Assembly: GCF_029227915.1 (NCBI RefSeq)
Contig: NC_079880.1
Location: 29,569,501 to 29,633,500, forward strand
Source of the DNA: Hydractinia symbiolongicarpus
Taxonomy: Eukaryota > Cnidaria > Hydrozoa > Anthoathecata > Hydractiniidae
Length of the DNA stretch: 64,000 bases
Direction: 5' to 3'
A program made the translations under genes and the position numbers. The notes under the pieces were generated by a model that made no database searches, had not been told where the DNA came from, and was given only the letters and a program-made list of their open reading frames with translations. Every line of letters begins with the position of its first letter. Positions within the stretch are counted from its first letter, which is position 1. Positions 1 through 9,200 of the stretch are shown piece after piece.

Positions 1-1281
1 TGAAAAAATAATTTAAAAAATCGTTCTGGAAATGAGTTTACTCACAGGGTACTTTCTTTATATACATTCGACTATACGGCCCAAGCCCGGGATTTACGGG
101 AAATCGCGGGTTTTCGTTTGCCGGCGATTAAACCTCTTTCATTAAACGTCTCATCAAAAATGAAAACACTTTTGAAAACTACAAGTCTCATGCGTTTTCG
201 TGGTGAAAAAAAAAATTAAAAAATCGTTCGGAAAATGAGTTTACTCCCTGGGTATTTTCTTTGTATACTTTTTACTATACGGGCCAAGCCCGGGACTTAG
301 GGGAAATTGCTGGTTTTCGTTTGCCGGCGATTAAACCTCTTTCATTAAGCGTCTCATCAAAAATGAAAACATTTTTGAAAACTACAAGTCTCATGCGTTT
401 TAGTGGTGAAAAAATAATTTAAAAAATCGTTCGGGAAATGAGTTTACACCCTGGGTACTTTCTTTGTATACTTTTGACTATACGGGCCGAGTCCAAGATT
501 TTCGGTAAATCGCAGGTTTTCGTTTGCCGGCGATTAAAGTTCTTTTATTCAGCGTCTCATCAAAAATGAAAACAAGTTTGAAGACTACAAGTCTCATGCG
601 TTTTAGTGGTTAAAAAATAATTTAAAAAATCGTTCGGGAAATGAGTTTACTCCCTGGGTACTTTCTTTGTATACTTTTGACTATACGGGCTGAGTCCGGG
701 ATTTTCGGTAAATCGCAGGTTTTCGTGTGCCGGCGATTAAACTTTTCTTATTCAGCGTCTCATCAAAAATGAAAACAAGTTTGAAGACTACAAGTCTCAT
801 GCGTTTTAGTGGTGAAAAAATAATTTAAAACTCGTTCGGGAAATGAGTTTACTCCCTGGGTACTTTCCTTGTAAACTTTTGACTATACGGGCCAAGCCCG
901 GGATTTACGGGAAATCGCGGGTTTTCGTTTGCCGGCGATTAAACTTCTTTTATTCAGCGTCTCATCAAAAATGAAAACATTTTTGAAAACTACAAGTCTT
1001 ATGCGTTTTAGTGGTGAAAAAATAATTTAAAAAATCGTTCGGAAAATGAGTTTACTCCCCGGGTACTTTCTTTGTAAACTTTTGACTATACAGGCCGAGT
1101 CCGGGATTTACGGGAAATCGCGGGTTTTCGTTTGCCGGCGATTAAACTTCTTTTATTCAGCGTCCCATCAAAAATGAAAACATTTTTGAAAACTGCAAGT
1201 CTCATGCGTTTTAGTGGTGAAAAAATAATTAAAAAAATCGTTCGGAAAATGAGTTTACTCCCTGGCTACTTTCTTTGTATA
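1..1281 (+). repeat. Left-edge mosaic of satellite monomers, about 6.3 copies
   Basis: This stretch holds only satellite monomers of mixed subtype (alpha2, beta1, beta2, beta5-like). No internal HOR is clear. One monomer near 813-1,014 has a one-base loss in the linker (TTTAAAACTCG). No gene is seen. Confidence 0.9.
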
Positions 1282-3311
1282 CTTTTGACTATACGGGCCG
1301 AGTTCGAGATTTTCGGTAAATCGCAGGTTTTCGTGTGCCGGCGATTAAACTTCTTTTATTCAGCGTCTCATCAAAAATGAAAACAAGTTTGAAGACTACA
1401 AGTCTCATGCGTTTTAGTGGTGAAAAAATAATTTAAAAAATCGTTCGGGAAATGAGTTTACTCCCTGGGTACCTTCTTTGTAAACTTTTGACTATACGGG
1501 CTAAGCCCGGGATTTACGGGAAATCGCGGGTTTTCGTTTGCCGGCGATTAAACTTCTTTTATTCAGCGTCTCATCAAAAATGAAAACATTTTTGAAAACT
1601 ACAAGTCTTATGCGTTTTAGTGGTGAAAAAATAATTTAAAAAATCGTTCTGGAAATGAGTTTACTCACAGGGTACTTTCTTTATATACATTCGACTATAC
1701 GGCCAAAGCCCGGGATTTACGGGAAATCGCGGGTTTTCGTTTGCCGGCGATTAAACCTCTTTCATTAAGCGTCTCATCAAATATGAGAACACTTTTGAAA
1801 ACTACAAGTCTCATGCGTTTTAGTGGTGAAAAAAAAATTTAAAAAATCGTTCGGAAAATGAGTTTAATCCCCGGGTACTTTCTTTGTAAACTTTTGACTA
1901 TACAGGCCGAGTCCGGGATTTACGGGAAATCGCGGGTTTTCGTTTGCCGGCGATTAAACTTCTTTTATTCAGCGTCCCATCAAAAATGAGAACATTTTTG
2001 AAAACTACAAGTCTCATGCGTTTTAGTGGTGAAAAAATAATTTAAAAAATCGTTCGGAAAATGAGTTTACTCCCTGGGTACTCTCTTTGTATACTTTTGA
2101 CTATACGGGCCGAGTCCGGGATTTACGGGAAGTCGCGGGTTTTCGTTTGCCGGCGATTAAACTTCTTTTATTCAGCGTCTCATCAAAAATGAAAACATTT
2201 TTAAAAACTACAAGTCTCATGGGCTTTAGTGGTAAAATAATAATTTAAAAAATCGTTCGGGAAATGAGTTTACACCCTGGGTACTTTCTTTGTGTACTTT
2301 TGACTATACGGGCCGAGTTCGAGATTTTCGGTAAATCGCAGGTTTTCGTGTGCCGGCGATTAAACTTCTTTTATTCAGCGTCTCATCAAAAATGAAAACA
2401 AGTTTGAAGACTACAAGTCTCATGCGTTTTAGTGGTGAAAAAATAATTTAAAAAATCGTTCGGGAAATGAGTTTACTCCCTGGGTACCTTCTTTGTAAAC
2501 TTTTGACTATACGGGCTAAGCCCGGGATTTACGGGAAATCGCGGGTTTTCGTTTGCCGGCGATTAAACTTCTTTTATTCAGCGTCTCATCAAAAATGAAA
2601 ACATTTTTGAAAACTACAAGTCTTATGCGTTTTAGTGGTGAAAAAATAATTTAAAAAATCGTTCTGGAAATGAGTTTACTCACAGGGTACTTTCTTTATA
2701 TACATTCGACTATACGGCCAAAGCCCGGGATTTACGGGAAATCGCGGGTTTTCGTTTGCCGGCGATTAAACCTCTTTCATTAAGCGTCTCATCAAATATG
2801 AGAACACTTTTGAAAACTACAAGTCTCATGCGTTTTAGTGGTGAAAAAAAAATTTAAAAAATCGTTCGGAAAATGAGTTTAATCCCCGGGTACTTTCTTT
2901 GTAAACTTTTGACTATACAGGCCGAGTCCGGGATTTACGGGAAATCGCGGGTTTTCGTTTGCCGGCGATTAAACTTCTTTTATTCAGCGTCCCATCAAAA
3001 ATGAGAACATTTTTGAAAACTACAAGTCTCATGCGTTTTAGTGGTGAAAAAATAATTTAAAAAATCGTTCGGAAAATGAGTTTACTCCCTGGGTACTCTC
3101 TTTGTATACTTTTGACTATACGGGCCGAGTCCGGGATTTACGGGAAGTCGCGGGTTTTCGTTTGCCGGCGATTAAACTTCTTTTATTCAGCGTCTCATCA
3201 AAAATGAAAACATTTTTAAAAACTACAAGTCTCATGGGCTTTAGTGGTAAAATAATAATTTAAAAAATCGTTCGGGAAATGAGTTTACACCCTGGGTACT
3301 TTCTTTGTGTA
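1282..3311 (+). repeat. 5-monomer HOR, 1,015 bp x 2
   Basis: The rare word AGTTCGAGAT occurs at 1,301 and again at 2,316, exactly 1,015 bp (5 x 203) apart. The companions GGCCAAAGCCC and TTTAATCCCCGGG repeat at the same offset. Copy 1 is about 1,282-2,296 and copy 2 about 2,297-3,311, with similarity running on to about 3,331. The end of copy 2 overlaps the start of the following 4-mer HOR, so the 4-mer arose within or beside a 5-mer copy. Confidence 0.88.
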
Positions 3312-5455
3312 CTTTTGACTATACGGGCCGAGTCCGGGATTTACGGGAAATCGCGGGTTTTCCTTTGCCGGCGATTAAACTGCTTTTATTCAGCGTCCCA
3401 TCAAAAATGAAAACATTTTTGAAAACTACAAGTCTCATGCGTTTTAGTGGTGAAAAAATAATTTAAAAAATCGTTCGGGAAATGAGTTTACTCCCTGGGT
3501 ACTTTCTTTGTATACTTTTGACTATACGGGCCGAGTCCGGGATTTACGGAAAGTCGCGGGTTTTAGTTTGCCGACGATTAAACTTCTTTTATTCAGCGTC
3601 TCATCAAAAATGAAAACATTTTTAAAAACTACAAGTGTCATGGGCTTTAGAGGTGAAATAATAATTTTAAAAATCGTTCGGGTAATGAGTTTACACCCGG
3701 GGTACTTTCTTTGTATACTTTTGACTATACGGGCCGAGTCCGGGATTTTCGGTAAATCGCAGGTTTTCGTTTGCCGGCGATTAAACTTCTTTTATTCAGC
3801 GTCTCATCAAAAATGAAAACATTTTTAAAAACTACAAGTCTCATGCGTTTTAGTGGTGAAAAAATAATTTAAAAAATCGTTCGGAAAATGAGTTTACTCC
3901 CCGGGTACTCTCTTTGTATACTTTTGACTATACGGGCCGAGTCCGGGATTTACGGGAAGTCGCGGGTTTTCGTTTGCCGGCGATTAAACTTCTTTTATTC
4001 AGCGTCTCATCAAAAATGAAAACATTTTTAAAAACTACAAGTCTCATGGGCTTTAGTGGTAAAATAATAATTTAAAAAATCGTTCGGGAAATGAGTTTAC
4101 ACCCTGGGTACTTTCTTTGTGTACTTTTGACTATACGGGCCGAGTCCGGGATTTACGGGAAATCGCGGGTTTTCCTTTGCCGGCGATTAAACTGCTTTTA
4201 TTCAGCGTCCCATCAAAAATGAAAACATTTTTGAAAACTACAAGTCTCATCCGTTTTAGTGGTGAAAAAATATTTTAAAAAATCGTTCGGGAATTGAGTT
4301 TACTCCCTGGGTACTTTCTTTGTATACTTTTGACTATACGGGCCGAGTCCGGGATTTACGGAAAGTCGCGGGTTTTAGTTTGCCGACGATTAAACTTCTT
4401 TTATTCAGCGTCTCATCAAAAATGAAAACATTTTTAAAAACTACAAGTCTCATGGGCTTTAGAGGTGAAATAATAATTTTAAAAATCGTTCGGGTAATGA
4501 GTTTACACCCGGGGTACTTTCTTTGTATACTTTTGACTATACGGGCCGAGTCCGGGATTTTCGGTAAATCGCAGGTTTTCGTTTGCCGGCGATTAAACTT
4601 CTTTTATTCAGCGTCTCATCAAAAATGAAAACATTTTTAAAAACTACAAGTCTCATGCGTTTTAGTGGTGAAAAAATAATTTAAAAAATCGTTCGGAAAA
4701 TGAGTTTACTCCCCGGGTACTCTCTTTGTATACTTTTGACTATACGGGCCGAGTCCGGGATTTACGGGAAGTCGCGGGTTTTCGTTTGCCGGCGATTAAA
4801 CTTCTTTTATTCAGCGTCTCATCAAAAATGAAAACATTTTTAAAAACTACAAGTCTCATGGGCTTTAGTGGTAAAATAATAATTTAAAAAATCGTTCGGG
4901 AAATGAGTTTACACCCTGGGTACTTTCTTTGTGTACTTTTGACTATACGGGCCGAGTCCGGGATTTACGGGAAATCGCGGGTTTTCCTTTGCCGGCGATT
5001 AAACTGCTTTTATTCAGCGTCCCATCAAAAATGAAAACATTTTTGAAAAGTACAAGTCTCATGCGTTTTAGTGGTGAAAAAATATTTTAAAAAATCGTTC
5101 GGGAAATGAGTTTACTCCCTGGGTACTTTCTTTGTATACTTTTGACTATACGGGCCGAGTCCGGGATTTACGGAAAGTCGCGGGTTTTAGTTTGCCGACG
5201 ATTAAACTTCTTTTATTCAGCGTCTCATCAAAAATGAAAACATTTTTAAAAACTACAAGTCTCATGGGCTTTAGAGGTGAAATAATAATTTTAAAAATCG
5301 TTCGGGTAATGAGTTTACACCCGGGGTACTTTCTTTGTATACTTTTGACTATACGGGCCGAGTCCGGGATTTTCGGTAAATCGCAGGTTTTCGTTTGCCG
5401 GCGATTAAACTTCTTTTATTCAGCGTCTCATCAAAAATGAAAACATTTTTAAAAA
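3020..5455 (+). repeat. 4-monomer HOR, 812 bp x 3
   Basis: Three consecutive units of 812 bp (4 x 203) lie at about 3,020-3,831, 3,832-4,643 and 4,644-5,455. The marker TTTTCCTTTGCCGG falls near 3,359, 4,171 and 4,983, and TTTTAGTTTGCCGACG repeats at the same offset. Copies differ by only scattered single bases. Similarity continues to about 5,507. Confidence 0.9.
3451..3653 (+). repeat. Reference monomer, subtype beta3/delta4
   Basis: A 203-bp unit marked by TTTACGGAAAGTCGCGGG, then TTTTAGTTTGCCGACGATT, and ending in a GGGCTTTAGAGG motif in place of GCGTTTTAGTGG. The delta segment is CATTTTTAAAAAC, which shortens the perfect hairpin stem from 9 to 7 bp. It is the first monomer type of the 4-mer HORs at 3-5.5 kb and 27.8-30 kb. 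Confidence 0.88.
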
Positions 5456-5480
5456 CTACAAGTCTCATGCGTTTTAGTGG

Positions 5481-5682
5481 TGAAAAAATAATTTAAAAAA
5501 TCGTTCGGGAAATGAGTTTACTCCCTGGGTACTTTCTTTGTATACTTTTGATTATACGGGCCGAGTCCGGGGTTTCCGAAAAATGGCGGGTTTTCGTTTG
5601 CCGGCGATTAAACTTCTTTTATTCAGCGTCTCATCAAAAATTAAACATTTTTGAAAACTACAAGTCTCATGCGTTTTAGTGG
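5481..5682 (+). repeat. Reference monomer, subtype beta4 (202 bp)
   Basis: A unit with TTTTGATTATACGGGCCGAG followed by TCCGGGGTTTCC and a GGCGGG core. It also has a one-base deletion in delta (AAAATTAAACATTTTT), so it is 202 bp long. Such one-base losses explain why several HOR lengths (811, 3,244 bp) fall just short of a multiple of 203. Confidence 0.87.
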
Positions 5683-5962
5683 TGAAAAGATAATTAAAAA
5701 AATCGTTCGGGAAATGAGTTTACACCCTGGGTACTTTCTTTGTATACTTTTGACTTTACAGGTCCAGTCCGGGATTTACGGGAAATCGCAGGTTTTCGTT
5801 TGCCGGCGTTTAAACTTCTTTTATTCAGCGTCTCATCAAAAATGAAAACAAGTTTGAAGACTACAAGTCACATGCGTTTTAGTGGTGAAAAAATAATTTA
5901 AAAAATCGTTCGGGAAATGAGTTTACTCCCTGGGTACTTTCTTTGTATACTTTTGACTATAC

Positions 5963-5995
5963 GGGCCAAGCCCGGGATTTACGGGAAATCGCGGG
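5963..5995 (+). other. Four-GGG run, possible G-quadruplex with long loops
   Basis: Monomer bases 78-80, 89-91, 98-100 and 108-110 are all GGG, giving loops of 8, 6 and 7 bases within 33 bases. This fits a relaxed G-quadruplex pattern but not the strict 1-7 loop rule. The CCC in loop 1 and the overlapping dyad would compete with it. It is present in beta1 monomers. Beta2 (TCGGTAAATCGCAGG) loses two runs. Confidence 0.5.
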
Positions 5996-5998
5996 TTT
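5968..5998. other. Core dyad, 31 bp imperfect inverted repeat (one per beta1 monomer)
   Basis: The left arm AAGCCCGGGATTT and the right arm AAATCGCGGGTTT pair at 11 of 13 positions across the five-base loop ACGGG (monomer bases 83-113). The inner five pairs (GATTT with AAATC) are perfect. It is given once as an example and recurs in every beta1 monomer. In beta2 the inner five pairs survive, but outer pairing drops (C opposite A). In beta5 the inner stem is damaged. Cruciform or hairpin extrusion is an inference. Confidence 0.8.
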
Positions 5999-6038
5999 TC
6001 GTTTGCCGGCGATTAAACTTCTTTTATTCAGCGTCTCA

Positions 6039-6060
6039 TCAAAAATGAAAACATTTTTGA
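6039..6060. other. Perfect 9-bp inverted repeat with AAAA loop (delta1 monomers)
   Basis: TCAAAAATG is followed by AAAA and then by its exact reverse complement CATTTTTGA (monomer bases 154-175). Another example is 965-986. The repeat is intact in delta1 monomers. It is shortened to 7 bp in delta4 (CATTTTTAA) and broken in delta2 (CAAGTTTGA) and delta3 (CACTTTTGA). Confidence 0.85.
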
Positions 6061-6088
6061 AAACTACAAGTCTTATGCGTTTTAGTGG

Positions 6089-6291
6089 TGAAAAAATAAT
6101 TTAAAAAATCGTTCTGGAAATGAGTTTACTCACAGGGTACTTTCTTTATATACATTCGACTATACGGCCCAAGCCCGGGATTTACGGGAAATCGCGGGTT
6201 TTCGTTTGCCGGCGATTAAACCTCTTTCATTAAGCGTCTCATCAAAAATGAAAACACTTTTGAAAACTACAAGTCTCATGCGTTTTAGTGG
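6089..6291 (+). repeat. Reference monomer, subtype alpha2/gamma2/delta3
   Basis: A 203-bp unit with a distinct left segment: TTCTGGAAATGAG, then CTCACAGGG, then TTTATATACATTCGAC. It also has CTCTTTCATTAAGCG in gamma and ACACTTTTGAAAAC in delta. The alpha2 and gamma2 variants usually travel together. The delta3 change (CACTTTTGA for CATTTTTGA) breaks the hairpin arm. Identical relatives recur across 1-30 kb, for example in 9,333-9,535. Confidence 0.88.
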
Positions 6292-9200
6292 TGAAAAAAA
6301 AATTTAAAAAATCGTTCGGAAAATGAGTTTACTCCCCGGGTACTTTCTTTGTATACTTTTGACTTTACAGGTCCAGTCCGGGATTTACGGGAAATCGCAG
6401 GTTTTCGTTTGCCGGCGTGTAAACTTCTTTTATTCAGCGTCTCATCAAAAATGAAAACAAGTTTGAAGACTACAAGTCTCATGCGTTTTAGTGGTGAAAA
6501 AATAATTTAAAAAATCGTTCGGGAAATGAGTTTACTCCCTGGGTACTTTCTTTGTATACTTTTGACTATACGGGCCAAGCCCGGGATTTACGGGAAATCG
6601 CGGGTTTTCGTTTGCCGGCGATTAAACTTCTTTTATTCAGCGTCTCATCAAAAATGAAAACATTTTTGAAAACTACAAGTCTTATGCGTTTTAGTGGTGA
6701 AAAGATAATTAAAAAAATCGTTCGGGAAATGAGTTTACACCCTGGGTACTTTCTTTGTATACTTTTGACTTTACAGGTCCAGTCCGGGATTTACGGGAAA
6801 TCGCAGGTTTTCGTTTGCCGGCGATTAAACTTCTTTTATTCAGCGTCTCATCAAAAATGAAAACAAGTTTGAAGACTACAAGTCTCATGCGTTTTAGTGG
6901 TGAAAAAATAATTTAAAAAATCGTTCGGGAAATGAGTTTACTCCCTGGGTACTTTTTTTGTATACTTTTGACTATACGGCCCAAGCCCGGGATTTACGGG
7001 AAATCGCAGGTTTTCGTTTGCCGGCGATTAAACCTCTTTCATTAAGCGTCTCATCAAAAATGAAAACAATTTTGAAAACTACAAGTCTCATGCGTTATAG
7101 TGGTGAAAAAAAAATTTAAAAAATCGTTCGGAAAATGAGTTTACTCCCCGGGTACTTTCTTTGTATACTTTTGACTTTACAGGTCCAGTCCGGGATTTAC
7201 GGGAAATCGCAGGTTTTCGTTTGCCGGCGTGTAAACTTCTTTTATTCAGCGTCTCATCAAAAATGAAAACAAGTTTGAAGACTACAAGTCTCATGCGTTT
7301 TAGTGGTGAAAAAATAATTTAAAAAATCGTTCGGGAAATGAGTTTACTCCCTGGGTACTTTCTTTGTATACTTTTGACTATACGGGCCAAGCCCGGGATT
7401 TACGGGAAATCGCGGGTTTTCGTTTGCCGGCGATTAAACTTCTTTTATTCAGCGTCTCATCAAAAATGAAAACATTTTTGAAAACTACAAGTCTTATGCG
7501 TTTTAGTGGTGAAAAAATAATTTAAAAAATCGTTCTGGAAATGAGTTTACTCACAGGATACTTTCTTTATATACATTCGACTATACGGCCCAAGCCCGGG
7601 ATTTACGGGAAATCGCGGGTTTTCGTTTGCCGGCGATTAAACCTCTTTCATTAAGCGTCTCATCAAAAATGAAAACACTTTTGAAAACTACAAGTCTCAT
7701 GCGTTTTAGTGGTGAAAAAAAAATTTAAAAAATCGTTCGGAAAATGAGTTTACTCCCCGGGTACTTTCTTTGTAAACTTTTGACTATACAGGCCGAGTCC
7801 GGGATTTACGGGAAATCGCGGGTTTTTGTTTGCCGGCGATTAAACTTCTTTTATTCAGCGTCTCATCAAAAATGAAAACATTTTTAAAAGCTACAAGTCT
7901 CATGGGCTTTAGTGGTGTAATAATAATTTAAAAAATCGGTCGGGAAATGAGTTTACACCCTGGGTACTTTCTTTGTATACTTTTGACTATACGGGCCGAG
8001 TCCGGGATTTACGGGAAATCGCGGGTTTTCGTTTGCCGACGATTAAACTTCTTTTATTCAGCGTCCCATCAAAAATGAAAACATTTTTGAAAACTACAAG
8101 TCTCATGCGTTTTAGTGGTGAAAAAATTTTAAAAAATCGTTCGGGAAATGAGTTTACTCCCTGGGTACTTTCTTTGTATACTTTTTACTATACGGGCCGA
8201 GTCCGGGATTTACGGAAAATCGCGGGTTTTAGTTTGCCGACGATTAAACTTCTTTTATTCAGCGTCTCATCAAAAATGAAAACATTTTTAAAAACTACAA
8301 GTCTCATGGGCTTTAGAGGTGAAATAATAATTTAAAAAATCGTTCGGCTAATGAGTTTACACCCGGGGTACTTTCTTTGTATACTTTTGACTATACGGGC
8401 CGAGTCCGGGATTTTCGGTAAATCGCAGGTTTTCGTTTGCCGGCGATTAAACTTCTTTTATTCAGCGTCTCATCAAAAATGAAAACATTTTTGAAAACTA
8501 CAAGTCTCATGCGTTTTAGTGGTGAAAAATTAATTTAAAAAATCGTTCGGGAAATGAGTTTACTCCCTGGGTACTTTCTTTGTATACTTTTGATTATACG
8601 GGCCGAGTCCGGGGTTTCCGGGAAATGGCGGGTTTTCGTTTGCCGGCGATTAAACTTCTTTTATTCAGCGTCTCATCAAAAATAAAACATTTTTGAAAAC
8701 TACAAGTCTCATGCGTTTTAGTGGTGAAAAATTAATTTAAAAAATCGTTCGGGAAATGAGTTTACTCCCTGGGTACTTTCTTTGTATACTTTTGATTATA
8801 CGGGCCGAGTCCGGGGTTTCCGAAAAATGGCGGGTTTTCGTTTGCCGGCGATTAAACTTCTTTTATTCAGCGTCTCATCAAAAATTAAACATTTTTGAAA
8901 ACTACAAGTCTCATGCGTTTTAGTGGTGAAAAGATAATTAAAAAAATCGTTCGGGAAATGAGTTTACACCCTGGGTACTTTCTTTGTATACTTTTGACTT
9001 TACAGGTCCAGTCCGGGATTTACGGGAAATCGCAGGTTTTCGTTTGCCGGCGTTTAAACTTCTTTTATTCAGCGTCTCATCAAAAATGAAAACAAGTTTG
9101 AAGACTACAAGTCACATGCGTTTTAGTGGTGAAAAAATAATTTAAAAAATCGTTCGGGAAATGAGTTTACTCCCTGGGTACTTTCTTTGTATACTTTTGA

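Larger units (their letters stand above)
5886..6088 (+). repeat. Reference monomer, subtype beta1/gamma1/delta1
   Basis: A clean 203-bp unit. Its core reads CCAAGCCCGGGATTTACGGG and continues AAATCGCGGG (beta1). This is followed by CTTCTTTTATTCAGCG (gamma1) and ACATTTTTGAAAACTAC (delta1). It differs from the commonest delta1 only by TCTTATG in place of TCTCATG. It keeps the core dyad, the four GGG runs and the perfect 9-bp inverted repeat, so it is a good reference for the motifs listed separately. Confidence 0.9.

Noticed and set aside
3508-5440. Repeated 102-codon frames at 3,508, 4,320 and 5,132 (and at 6,552, 9,796, 13,244, 27,858, 28,669, 29,480), looking like a conserved small protein family
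   Set aside because: They recur because the satellite recurs. The unit is 203 bp, not divisible by 3, so each frame reads 1.5 monomers in two frames and then stops. The same DNA gives unrelated peptides on the other strand. No codon bias, start-site signal or family resemblance.
7973-8335. Longest open frame, 120 codons, also at 11,217 and 14,868
   Set aside because: It is opened by the 2-bp loss in the AAAAAATTTTAAAA linker, which removes a stop codon. It reads straight through two satellite monomers and is copied with the HOR.
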